A stretch of 48,919 nt of DNA from Muribaculum sp. (GTDB lineage Bacteria; Bacillota; Clostridia; Lachnospirales; Lachnospiraceae). The position numbers and the translations under genes are program-made. The notes under the pieces were generated by a model, which saw only the letters and a program-made list of their open reading frames with translations, was not told where the DNA came from and did no database searches. Below, piece by piece: positions 33,101-41,033 of this stretch (positions are counted from its first letter, which is position 1; each line of letters starts with the position of its first letter). Location of the stretch: the NCBI GenBank assembly GCA_023663735.1, contig JAMPGV010000012.1:1-48919 (forward strand), given 5' to 3'.

Positions 33101-36100
33101 AGCTGACACAACTTGCATTGAAAAGGCCGGTATCCTGTATGCTGGCCATTCTGGCGCTGGCAGTCTTCGGTATTTCTTCCATCTTCGGCTTTAAGCTGCA
33201 GTTGATTCCCGATATCGAGATGCCCATGCTGATCGTGATGGCCACTTACCCCGGAGCGGATCCCCAGAGCGTGGACGAACTGGTGGTTTCCGTGATCGAA
33301 GACGCCGGTTCTTCTTTAAGCGGTGTGGATTCTACCACCACCATGTCCTATGAAAACTACGGCATGGTGCTGTTTACATACGAGTATGGCGTGGATATTA
33401 CGGAGTGCCACGACGACTTGAGGGCGGCGCTGGAGGTGGCGAGGCTTTCCATGCCCGATGATGCGGGCGATCCCACTATCATCGAGATGAATGTCAACAG
33501 CATGGAGTGTATGATGATTTCCGCGACGGAGACCGGGGACGTGGATCTGTTGAAAGTGGTCAACGAGTCCGTGGTGCCGGAGCTGGAAGCCCTTTCCGGG
33601 GTGGCGCAGGTCTCGGTCAACGGCGGCAGCGAGGAATATATCCGAATCGAATTGAACGATACGCTGATGAACCAATACGGGCTGACCATGAACAGCATCG
33701 CACAGTTTCTGGCGGCTGTGGATTTCTCCTATCCCGCGGGCAGTGTGGGACAGGGGAATCAGGAAATCAGCATTACGACCTCCATGGAGTACAATACTGT
33801 GCAGAAACTCAGGGAGGTTCCCATTATGACGGGGACGGGGCAGGTTCTCACGCTGCAGGATGTGGCCAATGTGACTATGTCCACGAAAGAGGCGGAGAGC
33901 TTGAGCCGGTATAACGGTCTGGACAATCTGAGCATCGGAATCCAGAACAAGAGCAGCTTCGGCACCGTAAACGTGTGCCGGGACGTGGAGCGGGAGCTGG
34001 AGCGGATTCAAGCGAGGGTTCCGGCCGTAGAGTTTCAGATCACTTATGACGCCAGCGAATCGATTATCGACTCGCTGACGGCGGTGTTTGAGACCCTGCT
34101 TCTGGGCGTGGCGCTGACGATGCTGGTATTGTTCCTGTTTTTCGGAGATTTCAAGGCCAGCTTGATCGTAGGCTCCTCCATGCCGATCTCCCTGCTCTTT
34201 ACGTTGATTGTCATGAGTCTTATGGGATTTTCCCTGAATATCGTAACCATGGGATCGCTGGTAATCGCCATCGGCATGATGGTGGACGCCTCCATCGTGG
34301 TGATCGAGAGCTGTTTCCGAAAGCAGCGGGAAGATCTGTCCGTGCAGGAGGCGGTGTTTGAGGGAGCCAAGGAAGTGACCGCTTCCATTGTGGCCTCCAC
34401 CATCACCACCATCGTGGTGTACCTGCCGCTTGCGCTGATGAAGGGACTGTCCGGCCAGCTGTTTTCCCAGCTGGGCATGACCATTGTGCTGGCCATGCTG
34501 GCGTCTCTGATCGCCGCACTGATGCTGGTGCCGCTGTTCTTCTGTGTCTTTAAGCCTAAGGAGAAGGAAAATCTCCCGGTGGATAAGCTGTTGAATAAAG
34601 TTACGGGTCTTTATCGGAGAAAAATGCCCGGGCTGCTTCACCGGAAGAAGACCGTCCTGTTCGTCTCGGTGCTTCTTCTGGTGGTATCGTTTGTGATCGC
34701 GGGATTTTTGAATGTGGAGATGATTCCTTCCGCCGACGAGGGAATGGTTTCCGTCTCGCTGAATTTCCGCTCCGGAACCTCTCTTGAGCGCAAAGACGCG
34801 GCTGTCAGGGAATGGGAGCAGATTGCGGCGGCACATCCCGATGTGTCGGGGTACAGTATTTCTGTGAGCAGTACGGGAGCCAGTATGTCCGCAACCCTCA
34901 AAAAAGACCGCGCCATGTCCACGGCACAGGTGGTGGATGCGTGGAACGAATTGGGCGCAGGCATGACCGGCGTGGATGTGACAGTGGCGTCCAGCGGAAG
35001 CAGCATGAGTTCCATGATGAGTACCGGAAGCTATGAGATCGATCTGCAGGGGCATTCCATGGAGGATCTGCGCACGGCCGCGGATCTGCTCTCGGAGGCC
35101 ATGCGGGGCGTGGACGGCGTGGTCAAAGTAGACAACTCGCTGGCCAATGCCTCCACGCTGGTAAAGGTGGACGTCGATCCGATGAAAGCGATGCAGTATG
35201 GCTTGACTCCCATCTCTGTGGGAATGACTTTGAACAATGTACTCAGCGGCATCAAGGCGCTGACCATCACCAATGCGGGATCCGAGTACGAGGTGCGGCT
35301 GGAGTATCCGGAGGGGCAGTACGATGACTTAAACCAGCTGATGGATCTGATGCTGCCCACCTCCGCAGGAATTAATATTCCGCTGCGCGATATCGCAGAG
35401 CTGATCTATACGGAGGGGCAGGAGAGCATTTCGCGGCAGAACGGACTCTATTTCGTGAGCGTCACGGCCACGCTAAATTCTGAGAAGACTTTTGAGGCGC
35501 AGGCGGATATCAACGCGCTTGTGGAGGCGCTGGAGTTCCCCCAGAGCGTGACCCCGGCGGACAGTATGATGACGGATATGATGAACGAGGAGCTGCTCGC
35601 TATTTTTGAGGCGATCCTGACAGCCGTTTTCTTAGTGTTTCTGGTGATGGCGATGCAGTTTGAATCGCCCAGATTCTCGATCATGGTGATGACCTGTATT
35701 CCGTTTGCCTTGATCGGTTCCTTCCTGCTGTTGTGGATCACGGGGCAGACGCTCAGCATGATCTCGCTGATGGGATTTTTGATGCTCATGGGAATCGTGG
35801 TGAACAACGGTATTTTGTTCGTGGACTCCACGAATATGCTGCGGCTGGAGATGACGGTGGAGGATGCGCTGGTGGAATCCGGCTGTATCCGTCTGCGCCC
35901 GATTCTGATGACGACGCTGACCACCATTCTGTCCATGGTGCCGTTAGGCATCGGGATCGGCACCAATGCGGTCATGATGAAGGGCATGGCCTTGGTAATC
36001 ATCGGCGGCCTGATAGCGTCCACGATTTTGACGATGCTTCTGATTCCCAGCTTCTACTTGATTCTGGATAAGAAGAGCAAGGATAAGAGGAAAGCGGGAA

Positions 36101-36153
36101 AGAACAGAAGAAGCGGAAAGGATGCGGCGGCAAATCCGGCAGCGGAGGCATAG
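33097..36153 (+). CDS. RND-family efflux pump (HAE1/AcrB-like)
   Basis: The 1018-residue pump has 12 expected membrane helices: one N-terminal (R-P-V-S-C-M-L-A-I-L-A-L-A-V-F-G), a five-helix block around residues 330-480 and the mirrored second half. The large outer loops (about 40-325 and 545-830) are typical of RND carriers, as is the G-M-M-V-D-A-S-I-V-V-I-E-S motif in the central helices (proton relay region) and M-G-I-V-V-N-N-G-I-L in the second half. Substrates may be toxic hydrophobic compounds. The ATGA overlap with the adaptor implies a fixed partnership. The C-terminus is a basic tail. Confidence 0.93.
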   Translation: MKLTQLALKRPVSCMLAILALAVFGISSIFGFKLQLIPDIEMPMLIVMATYPGADPQSVDELVVSVIEDAGSSLSGVDSTTTMSYENYGMVLFTYEYGVDITECHDDLRAALEVARLSMPDDAGDPTIIEMNVNSMECMMISATETGDVDLLKVVNESVVPELEALSGVAQVSVNGGSEEYIRIELNDTLMNQYGLTMNSIAQFLAAVDFSYPAGSVGQGNQEISITTSMEYNTVQKLREVPIMTGTGQVLTLQDVANVTMSTKEAESLSRYNGLDNLSIGIQNKSSFGTVNVCRDVERELERIQARVPAVEFQITYDASESIIDSLTAVFETLLLGVALTMLVLFLFFGDFKASLIVGSSMPISLLFTLIVMSLMGFSLNIVTMGSLVIAIGMMVDASIVVIESCFRKQREDLSVQEAVFEGAKEVTASIVASTITTIVVYLPLALMKGLSGQLFSQLGMTIVLAMLASLIAALMLVPLFFCVFKPKEKENLPVDKLLNKVTGLYRRKMPGLLHRKKTVLFVSVLLLVVSFVIAGFLNVEMIPSADEGMVSVSLNFRSGTSLERKDAAVREWEQIAAAHPDVSGYSISVSSTGASMSATLKKDRAMSTAQVVDAWNELGAGMTGVDVTVASSGSSMSSMMSTGSYEIDLQGHSMEDLRTAADLLSEAMRGVDGVVKVDNSLANASTLVKVDVDPMKAMQYGLTPISVGMTLNNVLSGIKALTITNAGSEYEVRLEYPEGQYDDLNQLMDLMLPTSAGINIPLRDIAELIYTEGQESISRQNGLYFVSVTATLNSEKTFEAQADINALVEALEFPQSVTPADSMMTDMMNEELLAIFEAILTAVFLVFLVMAMQFESPRFSIMVMTCIPFALIGSFLLLWITGQTLSMISLMGFLMLMGIVVNNGILFVDSTNMLRLEMTVEDALVESGCIRLRPILMTTLTTILSMVPLGIGIGTNAVMMKGMALVIIGGLIASTILTMLLIPSFYLILDKKSKDKRKAGKNRRSGKDAAANPAAEA

Positions 36154-36203
36154 GACGTAGCGCTTCCTGCGTGGACGTCGTGAAGGAAGTTTGAGAACGA
36201 ATT

Positions 36204-36255
36204 TTCAAACGATCGCTTGGCGGCGGTATCGCGGGTAGAACCTGCGATATGCGGG
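36204..36255 (+). repeat. Structured ~53-nt leader element, copy 2 (ahead of tetR)
   Basis: It begins TTCAAACG, contains TTGGCGGC, the hairpin CGCGGGT-AGA-ACCTGCG (36230-36246) and ATATGCGGG, whose final G-run doubles as the ribosome site of the TetR gene. It resembles 26529-26582. A stem GTTTGAGAA/TTTTCAAAC (36189-36197/36202-36210) precedes it. Confidence 0.75.
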
Positions 36256-36264
36256 GGTATAAAT

Positions 36265-36894
36265 ATGGGAAAGATGACAGGTTTGGAGCCGAGGCGGGAG
36301 ATTCCCCCCAAGGTGCTGCTGATGTACGAAGCCGTACAGCAATTAATCGGCGAGGGGATGAGCGTGAACGAGATCCGCGTTTCGTCCATCACGGAGCGGG
36401 CGGGGATCGGCAAGGGAACGGCATATGAATATTTTGATTCCAAAGAAGAGATTCTGGTGGGAGCGTTTATCTATTATCTGAGCGGGCTGGCCGAGGAACT
36501 CAACGGCACGCTCTCCAAGCTGGGGGGGCTTCGGGAGCAGATCAATTATATTTTTGACGAGCTTGACCGGGAGAGCATGAAAAAGTACTGCTTCATCCAC
36601 TTTGTCCATGAAGCGACCGACAATTCCCGGTTCGGGCAGGTGTTGAAGGAGAAAATGCGGGAGCATTCCCTAAAGGGGAATCTGGTGGAATTCCTGTTCG
36701 GGGATCTGATCCGGCAGGGCATTGCCAGAGGGGACATCAATCCGGACATTCCCATGGATTATCTGGTCTATACGGTGTTCTGCAAGGTGCTGACGTATAT
36801 GATGTGTATCTGCACGGAGGATTGTTTCCAGACGGATGTGCAGACGCTCAGGGGGCTGATTATTGAAGGGATTCTGAGGGATATGCAGGGATGA
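36265..36894 (+). CDS. TetR-family regulator of the RND operon
   Basis: The ATG at 36265 follows GGGGG by about 8 nt; the in-frame start at 36217 would lie in the structured element. The 209-residue product has a TetR HTH at about 35-75 (E-I-R-V-S-S-I-T-E-R-A-G-I-G-K-G-T-A-Y-E-Y-F) preceded by a short basic N-terminus, and a helical ligand domain with four cysteines. It lies 111 nt after the pump gene. It probably represses the operon through the 31430-31447 palindrome; that link is inferred. Confidence 0.85.
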   Translation: MGKMTGLEPRREIPPKVLLMYEAVQQLIGEGMSVNEIRVSSITERAGIGKGTAYEYFDSKEEILVGAFIYYLSGLAEELNGTLSKLGGLREQINYIFDELDRESMKKYCFIHFVHEATDNSRFGQVLKEKMREHSLKGNLVEFLFGDLIRQGIARGDINPDIPMDYLVYTVFCKVLTYMMCICTEDCFQTDVQTLRGLIIEGILRDMQG

Positions 36895-36920
36895 GACGAG
36901 GGGCGGAGACGCCCCTCGTC
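36895..36920 (+). terminator. Terminator ending the RND-tetR operon
   Basis: A perfect 11-bp stem pairs GACGAGGGGCG (36895-36905) with CGCCCCTCGTC (36910-36920) around GAGA. The T-run is short. It marks the boundary where base composition drops. Confidence 0.8.
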
Positions 36921-36959
36921 TTATGATAACATGATAAAAAGAGTGCCTTAGCCCTATCT

Positions 36960-37015
36960 CATGTTAATGTTGACATTGGTAAAATGATTGTATAAAATAT
37001 TATTATATTAACATG
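36960..37015 (+). promoter_or_regulatory. RiPP-locus promoter flanked by perfect inverted repeats
   Basis: TTGACA (36970-36975) is 17 bp from TAAAAT (36993-36998), or 15 bp from TATAAA (36991-36996). The pair is enclosed by CATGTTAAT (36960-36968) and ATTAACATG (37007-37015), a perfect 9-bp inverted repeat with one arm just upstream of -35 and one just after -10. A further TAACATG lies near 36927. This looks like a two-site operator. Confidence 0.65.
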
Positions 37016-37037
37016 TAATAATATCGGCGCGGAACGG

Positions 37038-37070
37038 ATAATTTTAATTTAAAGGAAGCATTAAAATTAT
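37038..37070 (+). promoter_or_regulatory. Start-codon hairpin of the first radical SAM gene
   Basis: ATAATTTTAAT (37038-37048) pairs perfectly with ATTAAAATTAT (37060-37070). The ribosome site AAAGGAAG lies in the 11-nt loop and the ATG (37069-37071) begins in the 3' arm, so pairing could modulate initiation. Confidence 0.6.
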
Positions 37071-38325
37071 GATAGATTTGAGAAAGAAATACCAAAAGTC
37101 AATGTTTCTTTGGCCAATTTCAAGAGCAGATAAAAGTATTCTGTGCCATATAGGAAATGGAAAAAGTGTAAGGATTCCTCTAGAATGCTGGGAAACAATT
37201 CAAAAGTATATAAATGATTATACCCCTATGGAAATTTGCCTTGCAGCAGATAAAATTGACCGCGAGTATTATAGAGATATTTTTGAACATCTGATTAATA
37301 GCAAAATCCTTGTTTTACCACACGAAGAGCATTGTCAGGTTATTGATTTATCTATTACTTGTCGGTGCAATCTTAACTGTAAACATTGTTGCGAACCCGC
37401 TCAGTCCATAGATGGAGAAGATCCGTTGTCTACAACGGATTGGAAAAATATTATTGATAAAATTACAACAGCTGGCGTAAAGTATGTGACCATAACAGGA
37501 GGAGAGCCAATGGTTAGGTCAGATTTTGTTGAGTTGACGCAGTTTTTAAAGGCGAAAAGAGATGTTCGTAAGGGTTTGATGACAAATGGTACATTGATAG
37601 ATGAGAGTAATGTGGATGTGATTATTGATACATATTCTGATATTAGCATTAGCCTTGACGGGTATGATGAAGAAACTTGTTCAAAGATTAGAGGTACAGG
37701 AATCTTTAAGATGGTAATTAGAAGTGTCAACTTATTGAAAGAAAGGGGGTTTCCACTAGTAAATCTATCAGTGTCTATGGTAGAAACTGCATATACGCAA
37801 GGAAAAAGGAAAATTTTCGAAGATTTGTGCAAAAAGCTAAATGTAAATCCCATTATACGCGATTTCAGTGAGAGTGGTCGTGGAAAAATAAATTCCTTGG
37901 AAATTAAACCGCAAGAAATAGAAAGCATATATGAGAAGACACGGAAAAACAGAGAATTAATTGATGCAATTAAGCAAATGCCGAGAAGTGTTTGCCAAAA
38001 CTGTTCGGCGGGGAGAACAAAATTAGCAATTAATCATAATGGTGATATTTTTCCATGTATGCCATTGGAGAATCCTAAATATTGTTTAGGTAATATTTTA
38101 AAAGAGGAGTCGTTGGATCAAATATTAAAGGACAATGACAATAGCGGGCGTAAAAATTTTGAACGGCTCTTAATTAGTGGGCGTTCAAAATGTGCAAACT
38201 GTGATGTCGCTCCATTTTGCATGTATTGTTTAGATGACTTTGAACAGGACGCAAGGCGAATGGGAATAGATGCGATTTGTAAGATGAGAAAGGAATATTT
38301 ATCGGAGATCATATGGGGAAGTTAA
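37069..38325 (+). CDS. Radical SAM/SPASM peptide maturase with PqqD-like N-terminal domain
   Basis: The 418-residue enzyme likely modifies the precursor peptide at 39360. Residues 1-85 look like a winged-helix RiPP recognition (PqqD-like) domain. The radical SAM core follows: C100-x3-C104-x2-C107 (C-N-L-N-C-K-H-C) binds the [4Fe-4S] cluster and T-G-G-E-P (143-147) contacts SAM. The SPASM region holds the auxiliary-cluster cysteines 309, 312, 330, 339, 375, 378, 384, 387 and 404. Enzymes of this build form thioether or carbon-carbon crosslinks in peptides; the actual bond cannot be read here. It is very AT-rich, unlike the upstream genes, and overlaps the next gene by 13 nt. Confidence 0.88.
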   Translation: MIDLRKKYQKSMFLWPISRADKSILCHIGNGKSVRIPLECWETIQKYINDYTPMEICLAADKIDREYYRDIFEHLINSKILVLPHEEHCQVIDLSITCRCNLNCKHCCEPAQSIDGEDPLSTTDWKNIIDKITTAGVKYVTITGGEPMVRSDFVELTQFLKAKRDVRKGLMTNGTLIDESNVDVIIDTYSDISISLDGYDEETCSKIRGTGIFKMVIRSVNLLKERGFPLVNLSVSMVETAYTQGKRKIFEDLCKKLNVNPIIRDFSESGRGKINSLEIKPQEIESIYEKTRKNRELIDAIKQMPRSVCQNCSAGRTKLAINHNGDIFPCMPLENPKYCLGNILKEESLDQILKDNDNSGRKNFERLLISGRSKCANCDVAPFCMYCLDDFEQDARRMGIDAICKMRKEYLSEIIWGS

Positions 38326-39311
38326 TAGGCTTTACAATATGGGTTACAGCGGCATGTAATATGGGGTGCAAGTATTGTTACGAAGGACAAGACAAATTTG
38401 GTATTAATATGAATGGGCGTATTGCAAATCAGGTGGCCAAATGGATTATTGATATGATGAGAAAAAAGAAAATGCAATATGCTATCATACGTTTTCATGG
38501 AGGTGAACCTACATTAAACATACCTATAATTAAACAGATTATAAAAACGTTTGAACATGTATCGAAATTGAATTTTTTATATTATATAACTACCAATGGA
38601 TATTCTATTTCTGATGAAGATATCTTGTATCTTTCAGAACATTTTTCGGACATTTCAATCAGTTTGGATGGCATGGAGAAAAGCCATGATACATATAGAA
38701 TGGATCAGTATGGTCGAGGCACCTTTCAAAGTGTTTTAGATACGGCGAAAAGAATGAATGCTATATTTCCTAAAATGTGGATTAGGATGACGATAAGATC
38801 AAGTGAGTGCGTTGATTTTAATGATAATATACATTTTCTTGTTAGCATAGGTTTTAAAAATATTGCGGCGGCTATTGATCTTGGCGATGAGGAATGGTCA
38901 GCTTCGACTATTGATTTGCTTCGAAATCAGTGTTTGAAAATTAAAAAAGAGTTTAAAGATAAAAAGGGGTATAGGTTGCAAATTCCTTTTGGAAATGAGG
39001 TCGCAAATCTTTGCGTTTGTGACAGTGGACTTGAGAGATTTGATATTGATCCTATGGGAAGGTTATATCCTTGTACATATGCGATTGAAGAAAAGGAGTT
39101 ATGTCTTGGCGATGTTTTTGATGGAATAAATGAAGAGGTTTTAGGAAGGGTCAGATCTATATGTGAGGAGGAACTTGCAAATTGTAAAGGGTGTGGCGGA
39201 TATAAAAGTTGCGTTTCCGTTAGATGCAAATTTATTAATAAAAAACACACAGGCGACTATTTTACGGCAATGCCGTTGGTATGTGAAGTTCACAGACGTG
39301 AACTGCAATAA
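38313..39311 (+). CDS. Second radical SAM/SPASM enzyme (anSME/sactisynthase-like)
   Basis: The 332-residue enzyme has C15-x3-C19-x2-C22 (C-N-M-G-C-K-Y-C) followed by Y-E, the F-H-G-G-E-P SAM motif and a full SPASM set (Cys 234, 236, 254, 264, 291, 294, 300, 305, 324). It lacks an N-terminal recognition domain, so it may rely on the first enzyme to hold the peptide or act after it. The C-x3-C-x2-C-Y-E form resembles anaerobic sulfatase maturases and several peptide-crosslinking enzymes. Overlap with the first enzyme's gene implies co-translation. AT-rich like its neighbour. Confidence 0.88.
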   Translation: MGKLIGFTIWVTAACNMGCKYCYEGQDKFGINMNGRIANQVAKWIIDMMRKKKMQYAIIRFHGGEPTLNIPIIKQIIKTFEHVSKLNFLYYITTNGYSISDEDILYLSEHFSDISISLDGMEKSHDTYRMDQYGRGTFQSVLDTAKRMNAIFPKMWIRMTIRSSECVDFNDNIHFLVSIGFKNIAAAIDLGDEEWSASTIDLLRNQCLKIKKEFKDKKGYRLQIPFGNEVANLCVCDSGLERFDIDPMGRLYPCTYAIEEKELCLGDVFDGINEEVLGRVRSICEEELANCKGCGGYKSCVSVRCKFINKKHTGDYFTAMPLVCEVHRRELQ

Positions 39312-39359
39312 AGATAGAAATTTGTTCTACACACATTAATATCAAGGAGGTTGGTGCAA

Positions 39360-39545
39360 ATGAAATTAGAAGTTAAAAAAATTAATAAGAAAATTGAGCT
39401 AGATACGACAGCAGAAAAATGTACTGCATGTATGCATGTAAATTTTGATGCATATAGCAAGGAGGCTTATGAAGAAGGTATAACTGCGTGCTATACTGGA
39501 GTTTCGTATGATCGGCAATATATGCCAATCGGTTCATTGGGATAA
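39360..39545 (+). CDS. Putative RiPP precursor peptide
   Basis: The ATG at 39360 lies 9 nt after a perfect AGGAGG (39345-39350), the strongest ribosome site of the locus, as expected for a precursor; a TTG at 39351 is not needed. The 61-residue peptide has a basic N-terminal leader (K-L-E-V-K-K-I-N-K-K-I-E-L-D) and three cysteines (21, 24, 44). Its C-terminal part contains two related modules: T-A-C-x4-F-D-A-Y (22-32) and T-A-C-x5-Y-D-R-Q-Y (42-54), ending M-P-I-G-S-L-G. It has no tryptophan and no hydrophobic signal. I do not recognise it as a named RiPP family. It sits between the modifying enzymes and the protease/transport genes. Confidence 0.75.
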   Translation: MKLEVKKINKKIELDTTAEKCTACMHVNFDAYSKEAYEEGITACYTGVSYDRQYMPIGSLG

Positions 39546-39580
39546 TTTGTAATTTATGATTAAATGTGTGTAGAGGAAAT

Positions 39581-39609
39581 AATTTGCAGGGCGGAATGCC
39601 CTGCAAATT
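39581..39609 (+). terminator. Hairpin between precursor and protease genes
   Basis: A perfect 12-bp stem pairs AATTTGCAGGGC (39581-39592) with GCCCTGCAAATT (39598-39609) around GGAAT. The downstream T-run is weak, so it may be a partial terminator or an RNA-stabilising 3' end that raises precursor mRNA over the downstream genes. Confidence 0.7.
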
Positions 39610-39620
39610 TATAAAGAATT

Positions 39621-41033
39621 ATGCGAAAATCAAAATATCCGTTGATAGCTGTCATTGATACTGGAATAGGTGAAAATGTTAGTTATAAGGAATCTATAGT
39701 AGGCGGCTGTTCTTTTTTTATTGAAAATCAAACCATTTTTATGGATACGGAATTTTTAGACAGGATAGGACACGGTACTTGTGTGTGTTCAATGATTCGA
39801 AGAAAATGTCCAAGTGTTAAATTCTATATTGTGAAAATATATGAAGATATGATGATCACGTCTTCATTGCTTTTATTACAAGCATTGGAACATCTGAAAA
39901 AAATACCTGTAAAATTTATTAATATATCGCTATCGGTTAATAGCGAGTCAAATAAAGAGCAAATTAAGAAGGCTTTATATAGTTTATACAAACAAGGAAA
40001 AATTATAATAGTTTCTGTAAAGAATAGAATGAAAGAGTCTTTTCCTGCAAATTGTGAGTTCTGTTATGGAGTTAAGGGACTCAAAGATCTAAATGAAAAT
40101 ATTTATATTTTTCAAGAAAAAAGTAGAATACAATTAAAAACAAATGGTTCTCCAGAATATGTTGAGTCCATTAATAGTAAAAACGAGTGGTTTTATGGAA
40201 ATAGCAAAGCGACAGCGTGTGCAACAGGCCTATTAGCCAGAATATATGCAGAACATTGCGAGATGATACCAAGAATTTCAATGGACATTATGAATGCTTG
40301 GTTGGATGAGAAGACGGGACTATTGGAAAAGCAAGAATGCGGGAGAATACAGATGGAAAAAATTGCAAAAATGATTCAGGTGTGTCGAACTTATGGAAGT
40401 GGAGACAATGCCGTAAAAGCGTTAAAAAATGTGGATGTAGAAATTGAGAGAGGAGAATTTGTGGCTGTTGTAGGGGCGTCGGGAAGCGGTAAAAGCACGT
40501 TTTTAAACATTTTAGGCGGATTAGATGTTCCGACTTCCGGAACCGTTATCATTGACGGAAAGGAATTACAAGGAATGAGCGATGAGAGTCTTACGATATT
40601 TAGGCGGGAAAATATCGGATTTGTCTTTCAAAATTATAATTTGATTCCGATGCTTACGGCGTATGAAAATATTCTTCTGCCGATTCAAATTGGCGGAAAA
40701 GATGTAGATACGGATGATATTCGCAAAATAATAGAATTTTTAAAGCTGGAGGGACTTGAAAACCGTTTGCCTTCGCAATTGTCGGGTGGACAACAGCAAC
40801 GGGTTGCTATCGCAAGGGCGCTGGCCTCCAAACCTGCTGTTATTTTGGCAGATGAACCGACTGGAAATCTGGATTCTGAAAGTGGTAAAAATGTGGTGGA
40901 ATTGTTTGAAAAACTGGTAAAAGAACTGGGACAGACTGTAGTTATGATTACACACAATGAAGCTCTTGCAGTCAAGTGCGACCGTATTTTGGTAATGAAG
41001 GACGGAGTGCTTTCGGAGGCTGAAAATGCGTAA
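39621..41033 (+). CDS. Cytosolic subtilisin-like protease fused in frame to a MacB-type ABC ATPase
   Basis: The 470-residue frame joins two domains. Residues 1-244 are an S8 (subtilisin) peptidase: Asp13 in A-V-I-D-T-G-I-G, His51 in G-H-G-T, oxyanion Asn135 in V-K-N-R, and nucleophile Ser195 in G-N-S-K-A-T. It has no signal peptide or propeptide, so it acts in the cytosol, consistent with leader removal. Residues 245-470 are a MacB/LolD-type ATPase: Walker A G-A-S-G-S-G-K-S-T (285-293), L-S-G-G-Q, Walker B I-L-A-D-E-P-T-G-N-L-D. An internal ATG at 40353, 7 nt after GGGAG, could start the ATPase separately (226 residues). Composition is AT-rich in the first half and less so in the second, which suggests a recombination join. 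The ribosome site of the full ORF is weak. Confidence 0.8.
   Translation: MRKSKYPLIAVIDTGIGENVSYKESIVGGCSFFIENQTIFMDTEFLDRIGHGTCVCSMIRRKCPSVKFYIVKIYEDMMITSSLLLLQALEHLKKIPVKFINISLSVNSESNKEQIKKALYSLYKQGKIIIVSVKNRMKESFPANCEFCYGVKGLKDLNENIYIFQEKSRIQLKTNGSPEYVESINSKNEWFYGNSKATACATGLLARIYAEHCEMIPRISMDIMNAWLDEKTGLLEKQECGRIQMEKIAKMIQVCRTYGSGDNAVKALKNVDVEIERGEFVAVVGASGSGKSTFLNILGGLDVPTSGTVIIDGKELQGMSDESLTIFRRENIGFVFQNYNLIPMLTAYENILLPIQIGGKDVDTDDIRKIIEFLKLEGLENRLPSQLSGGQQQRVAIARALASKPAVILADEPTGNLDSESGKNVVELFEKLVKELGQTVVMITHNEALAVKCDRILVMKDGVLSEAENA
40353..41033 (+). CDS. Possible independently initiated ABC ATPase (internal start within the fusion)
   Basis: The alternative product starts at the ATG at 40353 with GGGAG at 40341-40345 and would begin M-E-K-I-A-K-M-I-Q-V-C-R-T-Y-G, a natural N-terminus for the MacB-type family. 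It overlaps the FtsX permease gene by 8 nt. Whether the cell makes the fusion, the short form or both is undecided. Confidence 0.5.
   Translation: MEKIAKMIQVCRTYGSGDNAVKALKNVDVEIERGEFVAVVGASGSGKSTFLNILGGLDVPTSGTVIIDGKELQGMSDESLTIFRRENIGFVFQNYNLIPMLTAYENILLPIQIGGKDVDTDDIRKIIEFLKLEGLENRLPSQLSGGQQQRVAIARALASKPAVILADEPTGNLDSESGKNVVELFEKLVKELGQTVVMITHNEALAVKCDRILVMKDGVLSEAENA

Noticed and set aside
39360-39545. Assignment of the precursor to SCIFF, streptide or lanthipeptide families
   Set aside because: It lacks six clustered cysteines, the K-x3-W motif, and any lanthionine synthetase gene nearby.
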